From Candidatus Paraprevotella stercoravium (GTDB lineage: Bacteria; Bacteroidota; Bacteroidia; Bacteroidales; Bacteroidaceae): DNA of 63,028 bases. Under the pieces are notes generated by a model. The model worked only from the letters and a program-made list of their open reading frames with translations, did no database searches and was not told the DNA's origin. Both the position numbers and the translations under genes were made by a program. Positions 36,133 through 45,100 of this stretch are shown here, piece after piece. Positions within the stretch are counted from its first letter, which is position 1; each line of letters starts with the position of its first letter. The stretch lies in NCBI GenBank assembly GCA_944320795.1, contig CALUIU010000017.1:1-63028 (forward strand). The letters run 5' to 3'.

Positions 36133-38016
36133 ATGGAACCTTTGAAGCATGAATGTGGTGTGGCAATGATCCGCCTCTTGAAACCTTTGGAATATTATCA
36201 GGAAAAGTATGGTACCTGGATGTATGGTCTGAACAAACTCTATCTGCTGATGGAGAAACAGCACAACCGCGGACAGGAAGCTGCCGGACTGGCTTGTGTG
36301 AAGTTGCAGGCCGACCCCGGAGAGGAATACATGTTCCGTGAGCGTGCTTTGGGAGCGGGAGCCATTACGGAGATTTTCAGCAATGTGCATCAGAACTTCC
36401 GTGACCTGACACCGGAACAGTTGGCCGATGCCACTTATGCCAAGACCTGTCTGCCCTTTGCCGGCGAACTTTATATGGGACACTTGCGTTATTCCACCAC
36501 CGGTAAGAGCGGCATCTCTTATGTGCATCCGTTTTTGCGCCGGAATAACTGGCGGGCCAAGAATCTGGCGCTCTGCGGTAACTTCAACCTGACCAACGTG
36601 GATGAGATTTTTGCTTCCATTACGGCTATCGGACAGCATCCGCGCAAATATGCCGATACCTATATTATGCTGGAACAGGTAGGCCATCGCCTGGACCGCG
36701 AGGTGGAGCGTCTGTTCCTGCAGTGTAAGGATGAAGGGCTGGACGGTATGGACATCACGCATGCCATTGAAGACCGTATTGATCTGGCCAACGTGCTGCG
36801 CACTTCGAGCCCGCAATGGGACGGCGGCTATGTGATCTGCGGTATGACGGGTAGCGGAGAAACCTTCGCCGTGCGCGACCCGTGGGGTATCCGTCCGGGA
36901 TTCTGGTATATGGATGACGAAATCATGGTGCTGGCCTCAGAGCGCCCGGTGATCCAGACCGCGCTGAATGTTCCTTCAGACGCCATTCACGAGCTGTTGC
37001 CCGGTCAGGCCATTATGCTGAACAAGAAAGGCGAGATGCGTCTTTCTCAGATCAACGAGCCGAAGGTGCAGAAATCCTGCTCTTTCGAGCGTATCTATTT
37101 TTCAAGAGGAAGTGATGTAGACATCTACCGCGAGCGCAAAATGCTGGGAAAACTGTTGGTAGACCCGATCCTGAAGGCGGTGAACAACGATGTGGTGCAT
37201 ACCGTATTCTCCTTTATTCCGAATACGGCAGAAGTGGCTTTCTACGGTATGCTTGAAGGATTCGACAATTATCTGAACAAACTGAAGATACAGCGCATTG
37301 AGGCTTTGGGACACAAACCCAGTCATAACGAGTTGCAGGCGATCCTGTCGCAGCGCATCCGCAGCGAGAAGGTGGCTATCAAGGATATCAAGCTCCGCAC
37401 CTTCATTGCCGAGGGAAATACCCGTAATGACCTGGCCACTCATGTGTATGACATTACCTATGGCAGTCTGGTGCCGTATGAGGATAATCTGGTGATCATT
37501 GACGACAGTATTGTGCGCGGAACGACGCTGAAGCAGAGCATCATCAGTATTCTGGACCGTCTGCATCCCAAGAAGATTGTCATTGTATCTTCTTCGCCTC
37601 AGGTGCGCTATCCGGACTATTACGGTATCGACATGGCCAGTCTGGAGCAGTTTATCGCTTTCCGTGCGGCCATTGCCCTGTTGTTTGAACGGGGTATGGA
37701 AGGCAGAATCCGTGAGGTGTACGAACAGTGCCAGCAACAGCTGACGCTGCCTAAGGAGCAGATGGTCAATGCCGTGAAGGGTATTTACGAACTGTTTACG
37801 GACGAAGAAGTAGCTGCCAAAATGGTGGATCTGCTCAAACCGAAGAATGTTCAGGCGCAGGTGGAGATTGTTTACCAGACGATTGAAGGGCTGCACGAGG
37901 CATGCCCCGATCACGAAGGGGACTGGTACTTCAGCGGCGACTATCCGACACCGGGTGGCGTCAAGCTGGTGAATCAGGCATTCGTGCGTTTCTATGAAAC
38001 GAACTTCACGAAATAA
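36133..38016 (+). CDS. PurF-like class II amidotransferase/phosphoribosyltransferase, divergent long form
   Basis: The product is 627 residues from the ATG at 36133 (MEPLKHECGVAMIRL). Cys8 would be exposed after processing as glutaminase nucleophile, followed by EKQHNRGQEAAGLA, MGHLRYSTTG and LCGNFNLTN. The second half keeps the PRPP-binding motif VIIDDSIVRGTTL (near residue 475). It is about 130 residues longer than ordinary PurF, however, and the catalytic loop region is altered: KLRTFIAEGNTRNDLATHVYDITYG where PurF has a Q-x-R-x-x-V-R-x-K-type loop. A Bacteroidetes PurF paralogue is likely. It may catalyse the first purine step or a different amination. A terminator follows at 38127. Confidence 0.85.
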   Translation: MEPLKHECGVAMIRLLKPLEYYQEKYGTWMYGLNKLYLLMEKQHNRGQEAAGLACVKLQADPGEEYMFRERALGAGAITEIFSNVHQNFRDLTPEQLADATYAKTCLPFAGELYMGHLRYSTTGKSGISYVHPFLRRNNWRAKNLALCGNFNLTNVDEIFASITAIGQHPRKYADTYIMLEQVGHRLDREVERLFLQCKDEGLDGMDITHAIEDRIDLANVLRTSSPQWDGGYVICGMTGSGETFAVRDPWGIRPGFWYMDDEIMVLASERPVIQTALNVPSDAIHELLPGQAIMLNKKGEMRLSQINEPKVQKSCSFERIYFSRGSDVDIYRERKMLGKLLVDPILKAVNNDVVHTVFSFIPNTAEVAFYGMLEGFDNYLNKLKIQRIEALGHKPSHNELQAILSQRIRSEKVAIKDIKLRTFIAEGNTRNDLATHVYDITYGSLVPYEDNLVIIDDSIVRGTTLKQSIISILDRLHPKKIVIVSSSPQVRYPDYYGIDMASLEQFIAFRAAIALLFERGMEGRIREVYEQCQQQLTLPKEQMVNAVKGIYELFTDEEVAAKMVDLLKPKNVQAQVEIVYQTIEGLHEACPDHEGDWYFSGDYPTPGGVKLVNQAFVRFYETNFTK

Positions 38017-38079
38017 GTTTATGAAGACAGCAAGTCATGTAATGATTTTTGTTTTCTTTTTTGTGTAGACATAATAAAA

Positions 38080-38109
38080 CCCCGAAAGTTTTTTGTCTGA
38101 CTTTCGGGA
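38080..38109 (-). terminator. Terminator of the MG2-domain protein gene
   Basis: CCCGAAAGT (38081-38089) pairs with ACTTTCGGG (38100-38108). On the minus strand it is followed by GTTTTATTATG. It lies between convergent genes and serves the minus-strand gene that ends at 38265. Confidence 0.65.
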
Positions 38110-38126
38110 GGCATATCAAATCAAGA

Positions 38127-38169
38127 CCGCCCCTTTGTCTGGATGGAACCGGACAAAGGGGCGGATTTT
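38127..38169 (+). terminator. Terminator of the PurF-like gene
   Basis: CCGCCCCTTTGTC (38127-38139) pairs perfectly with GACAAAGGGGCGG (38152-38164), a 13-bp G+C-rich stem followed by ATTTTG. Confidence 0.85.
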
Positions 38170-38264
38170 GTTGGTGCCTTCTGTTTTTTGTATTTTTATC
38201 TGAACAGAAGCTTATTGCTTTTCCGGTATTGCGACCGGATTATAAGGAACTCGGAAACTTTGGG

Positions 38265-40991
38265 TTATTTCTTTCCGATTTGTTTGCTCAGGAGTGTACC
38301 GTCCTGACCCAGTCCCTCCGCATCAACCGAGAGTCGGGTCTTTTTGCTGTTGTTGTAGAAGGTGATGGTTTTCTTTTCACCCGGTTTGAGACGGATGTCC
38401 GGGTTCCAGTAAAGGGTACGCCGGTAGTCCTTGGTATCGGAGAGCGGTTTGTTGCTGTAGTCCGGACTGTAGAACGCGTCACATTCGGCAAATCCCGACA
38501 GGATGATGTAGCGGTCGCGGTAAGTTTGCCGTTCGGTGCTTTCATCATATTGGATGGCGTTGAATACAATTTCCGGAGTATTGGCACCCGCATAGCGTTC
38601 GTTTCCACGTTCACGGGGGGCAAAATCCGTATAGAGTTTAAACTGGCGGGTATATTTCAGATAGCGGTAGGTCTCCAGTTTTCCTTCGCCGCCCCATCCC
38701 ATAGATTTGCTCCGGTCATTGAATTCCACCCGGATTTTGGGCATCTCGTTGGTGCCGTAGTCACCCGTATAGGCCAGTGGAAAACGGTTGAGCATACTCA
38801 CGGTTTCCGACAGTCCCTCCTGATAGTAGCGGGGAGTGGTGACCAGTCCCAAATCCAGCGCGTCATTGAACACCCGATAGGCATCCAGAGTCAGTGCCGG
38901 TTTGCTTCGGTTGATTTTTCGCAATCCTCCCTTGTCGGAACGGACGCTGATTTCGGGCAGTTTGTAAATATTGGCTACGGATTCCGTTTCGTATGGCTGG
39001 AAGGTTTCGTCAGCCAGATTGTCCTGATAGTAAGAATACGGTTTGCAGCTCAGCGGGAAGAACAGATCGCGCTTGACGTAGTATTCCGGAAAAGCCTCTT
39101 CATTGGCAAATCCGTTCATACGTTCCATTTTGTTCTTGATCCAGCGTTGCAGCCCGTTTTTCGACTTGCTTTCCGCTTTCTGGCTATTGGTTGAGTCATT
39201 GGCCGACAGAAACAGTACACACTGTCCGAAGAAGCGTGGAGTGGGCATGTAGAAATAACCGTTCTCGGTGACCTGTTCCGTTTCTACCACCAGGGTGTCC
39301 TGCGCATAATCGGCATGCACTACGGCCGGCTTGCTGATGGTGCTGTAATTCCGGTTGTAATAATTCTGTGCCTTTTGCGGATCGGAATCTTTCAGAGACA
39401 GATATTTCTCCAGAATATTTCTCCGGTCGTAGCTTTGGTTTCTGATGTCGCCATAATCTTTGTACAGGCGTCCGGAAAGAGTCTGGTATTTTTCGGGCAG
39501 ATAGTTCAGCTTAAAGGAACCGATGCCGGACAGGTCCGTCCATTTATACCGGCGCCATCCCTGCACCATCATTAGCAAATCCAGATCGGCGCGGTGCGTG
39601 CTGTCGTCCACTTCAAAATAATATCCCGGATTCTCGATAAATCCTTTCAGTTCGCTACTTAACAGCATCTCCGTCAGAATGTTTCCGTTGTCGTAGTTGG
39701 AGGTCATGGTCGATGCGTCGCGTACGGCCAGTGAGATGTGGGCATCGGCCGGTGCCGTCTGCGACAACGTGAGCCGAATGGGAGCAAAAGCACCGTATTC
39801 CTGTTCCATTCCTTCAATGTGCAGTTGCTCTTTCAGCATATCCTCATGGCGCACAAAGAACAGGCGCTCGGCATAGATCCGTCCTTCCGTGTCGAAGAGG
39901 GTCACCTGCTGGACACCGGCCGGCAGATCATTGAGGGAAACGGATATTTGGGTTGGCTGGCTGTTATGGACCTGACAGACGGTGTCTTTACGCAGGATTC
40001 CGCTGTTCAGAATATGCAGTCCCAGCTCTTTGCCCTCCGGCAATCCGACAGCCTGAAGGGTGATTTCCGCTTGTTTTCCATTTTGGACCAGGCTCAGGGC
40101 GCATCCTTGCTCTTCCGCTTTCGGCAATTCAAATTTATATTCATAACCCTCGTACTTCAGTTCGGCTGTGTAAGTCTGTCCTTTTTCCGGTCGAGAGAGT
40201 AGAAAAGACCCGCGCCCCGAGGCATTGGGGGTGGTCTGGGCTACAACCGTTCCCTGTCTGTTTCGAACAGTTATGGGAGTGCTGATCTTTTTCAGTTGTT
40301 CGTCGGTCAGTTCGTAAGCCACGCGCCCTTCTGCTCCGGCAATCAGATATCCTCCTTCCGGATAAAAGGATAGTTGGAGTTTCGGTTTTTCTTTCTTTGT
40401 CTTGAAATAACGCATCATGGGTCTGACGGTCATGTTCTGCTCATATATGCCCTTTTCCTGCGGTTTGTCGTAGACGGGAAACACGCGGGAGTACAGTTTA
40501 TCGTAGTCTACGAAGAAATCCTTCATGGCGTCTGTATTGAAGAAATAATCCTGATAGCCGATTTCCTGTGGTATTTTTTCCGGTTCGATGCGTCCGAAAT
40601 TAAGCATCCACCGGGTGTAGGCTCTCAATTCATAAAAACCGCCATAAAGTGAGTCGGTGAGCACAAAGTTGCCGTAACCGGTGGTGTCGTTTTCCAACGG
40701 GATCTGCTGCCGCTCTACCAGAAAACCGTCGGGGGTGAGCAGTTCCACATAAAGAATCTTGCTCAGGTCGGTCGGTTTCCGGGTGTCAGTACGGGTTACA
40801 TAGGCTTTGTACCAGATGGTGTCGCCCAAGAAATAGCACGTGTTGTCCATGTGTAGAAACACCTTTTCCTGCGGAAAGCTCTTTCCGCTCTTTTCCACAC
40901 GTTCGGTCCAGTCGGTCAGGCTCTGTGCTTGCGTTCCTAAGGTGCCGGCCGTGATCAGTGCGGCTATGGTCCATATTCTTTTTACCTTCAT
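38265..40991 (-). CDS. Large exported protein with N-terminal MG2 (macroglobulin-type) domain
   Basis: The 908-residue protein has a signal peptide (ending GTQAQ, about residue 23). An MG2-like domain follows at about 40-140: FPQEKVFLHMDNTCYFLGDTIWYKAYV, then GFYELRAYTRWMLNFG. Further beta-sandwich segments follow (SFYPEGGYLIAGAEGRVAYEL is typical of the family). In this Bacteroidetes family the C-terminal half can carry a TonB-plug-like region, here around KLPEISVRSDKGG, but no barrel follows. It is probably in the periplasm or outer membrane; function unknown. It lies 84 bases after the NlpE-like gene with a terminator-like hairpin between. Confidence 0.75.
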   Translation of the reverse strand: MKVKRIWTIAALITAGTLGTQAQSLTDWTERVEKSGKSFPQEKVFLHMDNTCYFLGDTIWYKAYVTRTDTRKPTDLSKILYVELLTPDGFLVERQQIPLENDTTGYGNFVLTDSLYGGFYELRAYTRWMLNFGRIEPEKIPQEIGYQDYFFNTDAMKDFFVDYDKLYSRVFPVYDKPQEKGIYEQNMTVRPMMRYFKTKKEKPKLQLSFYPEGGYLIAGAEGRVAYELTDEQLKKISTPITVRNRQGTVVAQTTPNASGRGSFLLSRPEKGQTYTAELKYEGYEYKFELPKAEEQGCALSLVQNGKQAEITLQAVGLPEGKELGLHILNSGILRKDTVCQVHNSQPTQISVSLNDLPAGVQQVTLFDTEGRIYAERLFFVRHEDMLKEQLHIEGMEQEYGAFAPIRLTLSQTAPADAHISLAVRDASTMTSNYDNGNILTEMLLSSELKGFIENPGYYFEVDDSTHRADLDLLMMVQGWRRYKWTDLSGIGSFKLNYLPEKYQTLSGRLYKDYGDIRNQSYDRRNILEKYLSLKDSDPQKAQNYYNRNYSTISKPAVVHADYAQDTLVVETEQVTENGYFYMPTPRFFGQCVLFLSANDSTNSQKAESKSKNGLQRWIKNKMERMNGFANEEAFPEYYVKRDLFFPLSCKPYSYYQDNLADETFQPYETESVANIYKLPEISVRSDKGGLRKINRSKPALTLDAYRVFNDALDLGLVTTPRYYQEGLSETVSMLNRFPLAYTGDYGTNEMPKIRVEFNDRSKSMGWGGEGKLETYRYLKYTRQFKLYTDFAPRERGNERYAGANTPEIVFNAIQYDESTERQTYRDRYIILSGFAECDAFYSPDYSNKPLSDTKDYRRTLYWNPDIRLKPGEKKTITFYNNSKKTRLSVDAEGLGQDGTLLSKQIGKK

Positions 40992-41015
40992 ACGCTTTGT
41001 TCTTAGTCAATAAAA

Positions 41016-41059
41016 AAGCCATTCGTTCTGCCTTCATTCGAAAGCAGGCGGAATGGCTT
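41016..41059 (-). terminator. Terminator-like hairpin after the NlpE-like gene
   Basis: AAGCCATTC (41016-41024) pairs with GAATGGCTT (41051-41059), with an inner CTGC...GCAG pair. On the minus strand it ends in TTTTTTATTG. Only 24 bases then remain before the MG2-domain gene, too few for a separate promoter, so partial readthrough is likely. Confidence 0.7.
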
Positions 41060-41075
41060 GTTGTTTTTCGGATGA

Positions 41076-41528
41076 TTACATTTTTTTGTTCAGAATGTAT
41101 TGGTCGGCCAGAGCACCGGTGATGACCTGCTGCTTTTTATCCAGCATCTTCAGGCGGTTTTCCTCTACCTTATAATAAGTCGTGTCGCCGTCTTCTGTTA
41201 CGGTATACAGAATGTTCTTGTCGATGACATACGCTCCTTTTGAAGTGAATTTCTCGCGGTCGATATAATCCTGAGTCAGATCAAAGGTCTTGTCCTCGTT
41301 CAGGGTTAGGGAAACTTTGATACCCGGGCAGTCGGCAGCCGGGAGGGTTCCTTCATAGGTGCCCCAATAGTCGAGCGCGTTTTCCGCGTTGTGCATATCG
41401 GGCACTTGAGTCGTATCGCAAGCCACACTGTCTGCAGCCGTTTGATTTTTTTCTGTCTGTTTGTTATTGGAACAGCCGCATACGGTTGCTCCCAACAAGA
41501 ATAAGATTCCTCCAAATATTTTTTTCAT
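41076..41528 (-). CDS. NlpE-like lipoprotein
   Basis: The 150-residue protein has a lipoprotein signal (ILFLLGATVCGC, lipid Cys19) and an NlpE N-terminal type domain: LDYWGTYEGTLPAADCPGIK, SLTLNEDKTFDL and, later, GAYVIDKNILYTV with ENRLKMLD. The Cys in ADCPGI is where NlpE has its CxxC motif, but only one Cys is present here. In enterobacteria NlpE signals surface contact and copper stress; in Bacteroidales the role is not established. A good minus-strand promoter (41554-41584) precedes it. Confidence 0.85.
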   Translation of the reverse strand: MKKIFGGILFLLGATVCGCSNNKQTEKNQTAADSVACDTTQVPDMHNAENALDYWGTYEGTLPAADCPGIKVSLTLNEDKTFDLTQDYIDREKFTSKGAYVIDKNILYTVTEDGDTTYYKVEENRLKMLDKKQQVITGALADQYILNKKM

Positions 41529-41553
41529 GATCTCAAATTTAGTTGGTTCTTGG

Positions 41554-41584
41554 CAAAGGTAATTTTAATTTGGAAATTTATCAA
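41554..41584 (-). promoter_or_regulatory. Promoter of the NlpE-like gene
   Basis: Read on the minus strand: TTG (41584-41582), 20-base spacer, TACCTTTG (41561-41554). Both elements and the spacing fit the Bacteroidales consensus. The start codon is 26 bases downstream. Confidence 0.65.
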
Positions 41585-41762
41585 GTAACATCGTGTTTTT
41601 CACTGGCGGGTGTGTGAGTGTTACATATCTGAAAAATAAAACAAGTTTTTGTTTTTTTAGGAAAAACTTGTTTTGGGAGTATGATAATAATAATTTTTGT
41701 TTCTTTGCTACAGAGAACTTTTTCTATGATTTGTCTGAATCTAGATGAACAAATAAAAAACG

Positions 41763-43381
41763 ATGCCTATGAAACTGAAAAACATGTTACCGCTATTTGC
41801 ATTGATGCTTTTGGCATCTTGTGGTGAGAAGAAGGAAATACATATTCCGGTCCAGGCAGAGCAGGAAGGACGTTGGGGTATGGTCACAACAGACGGAGAG
41901 GTGGTTTTGAAGGAAAATTCGAGAACGAGCCTTGTATCGCGCACAATGAACGGTTTTTGGTACAGAACAAGGAGGAACTCTATGAATTCTTTACAGTGGA
42001 AAAGGAGCCTCGGAAAATAGGAACGACCTATCGTACGGCGATGGACTTTATCAATGAGGTGACGGCTGTAGCCGAACCGGACAGTATCATCAAACTGATT
42101 GATAAGGAAGGGGAAGTCGTGTTGCGTCTGGACCAGATCAACGGCAAGGACGTAGAGCGGATACCCGAAGCCTGTGACGGAGCTTTTCTTTATGTGGATG
42201 AAACTGAAGCTTATGGTTGTATCGATACGGAAGGTAAAGTGTTGATTCCCGCAGAATATGAGTTTCTGAGCTTTTTGGGTGATGGTTATGTTCTGGGTAA
42301 ACCCAAGACTGTGTTGCCCGAAGGAGAACGACGGAATCCTTATTGGATCATGAATCTTCAGGGGGAGAAACTCGGTGAGGTAAATATGATGAAATATGAC
42401 GGAAGCGGGTTTGAACTCATTGACGGAAAATATCTGCAAGTGCATCATTATGAAGGTGATGAGCCCAGATATGGATTGATAGCCCTGGATGGTACGGAAA
42501 AGATTCCTTTGACTGCTTCCATTTCCGGTATACAGGGAGGCTGCAAGGATATGTTTGTCTTTTCGAAAGGTGAATTGTTTGGAGTCATGAACGTGGAAGG
42601 CAAGGAACTGATTCCCGCCAAATACAAGAACCTTTATTTTATGTCGGCGGACCGGTTGATGGCTTTTGATGAAGAAGGCAAGGGAAAAATCATAGATGTG
42701 GAAGACAAGCAGATCGGAACTTACGGAAACTATGCGCACTTGTATCCGGAAGCCAAATATTATGGTGATAAGGCGGTGGTGCCGTTAACGGATACGGAGT
42801 GGGTGTTTATTGATAAAGAGGGAAAGGAAGCCGGAGAAAAACATTGGTATCGGGTAGGAGGACAATGTTCTCAGGTAAGTGTGGAAAACGATTATTGTGA
42901 TCCGAAAGAACTTTTTGAATGGCTGAAAGTGACGGCAAATGGAGTGGACGGATTGACATTCTCTTCTACATCAGAAGAAGTACAGGCACGTGAAACGGAT
43001 ATCTTTTATGACAATATCGGAAAGAATACTGGTTTTCGAAAGACATATCGCAATCGGGATATTTGGGTGAATATTTATATGTCCGGTAATCTGAAGGCCC
43101 GTCGTGGCGGAGTATGGAAGCATACAAATGCTACTCCGATTTGTTTTGAAGTGTCTTTTACAGACGATCGTATTGATATGACATCTTGTTGGATGGCCGC
43201 TCTTGAAATGTTAGAGAAACTGGGAAAAAAGAGAATTGATGTCCGTGCACCGTTTGAGGCTTATCAGGTTGACGAGGATATCTGTGCCGTGGCAAAACGT
43301 AATGCGGAGTCAGTCGATTTTTATTTGTGTAAAGCTTCTGCTTTGAAGAGAGTTTTGGAAGATGACTTGTATGAAGAATAA
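41763..43381 (+). pseudogene. WG-repeat lipoprotein split by a frameshift
   Basis: The first frame encodes a lipoprotein signal (MKLKNMLPLFALMLLASCG) and the first WG repeat (GRWGMVTTDGEVVLKEN), then loses sense. The protein continues in the -1 frame from about 41918 as FENEPCIAHNERFLVQNKEE. Further WG-type repeats follow: AYGCIDTEGKVLIPAEY, RYGLIALDGTEKIPL, LFGVMNVEGKELIPAKY and EWVFIDKEGKEA. A C-terminal region of about 180 residues has no repeats. The break falls in GAAAATTC (41913-41920) and fits loss of one T. There is no canonical X-XXY-YYZ slippery site. The repaired protein would be about 540 residues, envelope-anchored, function unknown. A terminator follows at 43397. Confidence 0.75.
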
Positions 43382-43396
43382 ATAATATAATTCACC

Positions 43397-43439
43397 ATCC
43401 GTTTTTGGAGATTTTATGCTTCAAAAACGGATTTTTTTA
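43397..43439 (+). terminator. Intrinsic terminator of the WG-repeat gene
   Basis: ATCCGTTTTTG (43397-43407) pairs perfectly with CAAAAACGGAT (43422-43432), followed by a run of T. Confidence 0.85.
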
Positions 43440-43491
43440 TTTGCGTCATAGTGGTTTTCTCTTTCTCTTGCGTTTCCCTAAAAAAGGAAGT

Positions 43492-43761
43492 ATGAAAAAA
43501 GAGTTTAAGGAAAAGCTTATGCGTGGTTTTGCTTGTGGGAGCAGCAGGAATATCATGGAACAGCATGCATCAGTTTCTGGTTTTTGGACCGTACGCCATG
43601 GAGTGAATCATCCTTTGATGTTCCGTCTGTTGTTGGTGCGTTATATCATTGTCTTCTTTCTTCTGCTGGCTTTGTGCATTACAATAGCCTTTTATGTGGG
43701 GAGGGGGCGTCATTTGCATATTTCTCCTCAGGCTGATATATCGGAGTGTGGTTCTGTATAA
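43492..43761 (+). CDS. Small hypothetical membrane protein
   Basis: The product is 89 residues from the ATG at 43492, which follows an AAGGAAG site. The longer frame from 43405 overlaps the preceding terminator. The N-terminal half is basic and soluble. A single hydrophobic helix (LLVRYIIVFFLLLALCITIAF) lies at about residues 48-70, followed by a short basic tail. The arrangement suggests a bitopic inner-membrane protein. I do not recognise the family. No promoter match and no neighbour partner is evident, so it may not be a real gene. Confidence 0.45.
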   Translation: MKKEFKEKLMRGFACGSSRNIMEQHASVSGFWTVRHGVNHPLMFRLLLVRYIIVFFLLLALCITIAFYVGRGRHLHISPQADISECGSV

Positions 43762-43816
43762 ACAGTACGTCTGGAAATTTAAATTCCGGTTTTACGTGAA
43801 TATCCAAAAAAATATT

Positions 43817-43879
43817 TATTTTTGCATTTGACAGAAGGCTTCGGAATACAAGGATGAATAATCTTTCTTCCGGAGCCTT
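43817..43879 (+). promoter_or_regulatory. -7 box and 5'-UTR hairpin of the SEC-C gene
   Basis: TATTTTTG (43817-43824) fits the -7 box. Just downstream, AAGGCTTCGGAA (43835-43846) pairs with TTCCGGAGCCTT (43868-43879), a 12-bp stem with one T-G wobble around a 21-base loop. The transcript would begin almost at the base of this hairpin, and the start codon at 43928 lies 48 bases beyond it. Confidence 0.45.
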
Positions 43880-43927
43880 ATATGAATAGCGGAATTTTTA
43901 TACTTTACTGATCAAAGAAAAATAAAT

Positions 43928-45067
43928 ATGAAACGGAACGGAACATCAGAACGCACATCTTTTATTTCAATGCCTTTGCGTGATCAACTCGCAAAACAAA
44001 CTGTAAACGAATTGAAAGGGCTGGCTCAGTGGATAAACCTGACGCTGAATTCCCGTTGGCGCAAAGACGAGATTGTGGATTGTCTGTATCATTTCTTTAT
44101 GGACGATGTTTTGGTGTGGATACGCCGTTTACCGATGCATGAGGTGAATCTGCTTCGTGCTCTTGCGAACTCTGATGACTCTTGTACCGTAGAGGAATAT
44201 AATTTTTTCGGCATAACCTGTCTGGAAGATCTTTATCTGGTTTCTTCCGAATATTCAGAAGAAGATCTGAAGGTCTGTTTCGTGATCAGTGAAGAGTTGA
44301 AGCGGGTATTGCAAACGGTTGACTGGGAGAATATCTTGACGGATCCGATACAAATCCGAAAATATGAAATGGAGCGCTATGCGTACGGACTGCTCAATCT
44401 TTACGGACTGCTGTTGATGAAGGATACCTTGGAAACCGTGTATGAACTGATGGATCAAAAATCTACGATGGATGAGATTCTGGATTGGTTTGAAGATTCA
44501 TTGGGACTACGCAATCTGATTTGTATCTTTCCCCAGCGGGAATCACAGAAGGATATCTGGCTCCGTTCATTCTATATGGATGATGCGGAAGAGATTTTAT
44601 ATCATCTCAGTGAGAATGTCCAAATGATGGGGACTGCTTCTTTTTCACAGGAAGAAATTGCGGCGGCCGGTGTCATGCCCCGAATGGATTTCTCGAGATG
44701 GATTACTCCTGACCTGAAATACTGGATGGAGGAGAAGATGAACTATACCTCGGAACAGATGCATGCCGTGTTGCTGTATTTATGGTTCTCGAATCAATAT
44801 GAATGCAATCTTTCATCATTGCTGGCCACAGCGGTTAATGCCCGTTTGAAGTCTGCCGCTGATATGAAGGCTGCGATGGAATGTCTGATTACGTTCCTGA
44901 ATGAAACCCCGAAATGGATTCTTTTGGGAAATTCGTCAGAAGAGATCGCCCGACAGGAAGAAGCGGCCCGACAGCCTTATGTGGCTCAGCCAAAAGTGGG
45001 GCGTAATGATCCTTGCCCATGCGGCAGTGGCAAGAAATACAAACAGTGCTGCGGAAGAAAAAACTGA
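43928..45067 (+). CDS. SEC-C metal-binding-motif protein
   Basis: The 379-residue protein ends with [17 protein letters not shown] (about 360-376), the zinc-binding SEC-C motif also found at the end of SecA and in many proteins of unknown role. The preceding 340 residues are acidic and helix-rich, with no signal peptide. The N-terminal segment around [30 protein letters not shown] resembles a SAP/Rho-N-like helix-extended-helix, which could bind nucleic acid (inference). The AraC-type regulator starts 33 bases later and is probably cotranscribed. Confidence 0.8.
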   Translation: MKRNGTSERTSFISMPLRDQLAKQTVNELKGLAQWINLTLNSRWRKDEIVDCLYHFFMDDVLVWIRRLPMHEVNLLRALANSDDSCTVEEYNFFGITCLEDLYLVSSEYSEEDLKVCFVISEELKRVLQTVDWENILTDPIQIRKYEMERYAYGLLNLYGLLLMKDTLETVYELMDQKSTMDEILDWFEDSLGLRNLICIFPQRESQKDIWLRSFYMDDAEEILYHLSENVQMMGTASFSQEEIAAAGVMPRMDFSRWITPDLKYWMEEKMNYTSEQMHAVLLYLWFSNQYECNLSSLLATAVNARLKSAADMKAAMECLITFLNETPKWILLGNSSEEIARQEEAARQPYVAQPKVGRNDPCPCGSGKKYKQCCGRKN

Positions 45068-45100
45068 TTCATGGCTTATTGATCATAGTGGGACAGGATT

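Noticed and set aside
38049-39194. A 381-codon open frame antisense to the MG2-domain gene
   Set aside because: It mirrors the codon pattern of the real gene, has no recognisable domain, and crosses the terminators of the PurF-like gene.
41913-41920. Programmed -1 frameshifting in the WG-repeat gene
   Set aside because: The sequence lacks an X-XXY-YYZ heptamer and no strong stem follows at the right distance.
43405-43491. Longer N-terminus for the small membrane protein
   Set aside because: It would begin inside the terminator of the preceding gene; the ATG at 43492 has a better ribosome site.
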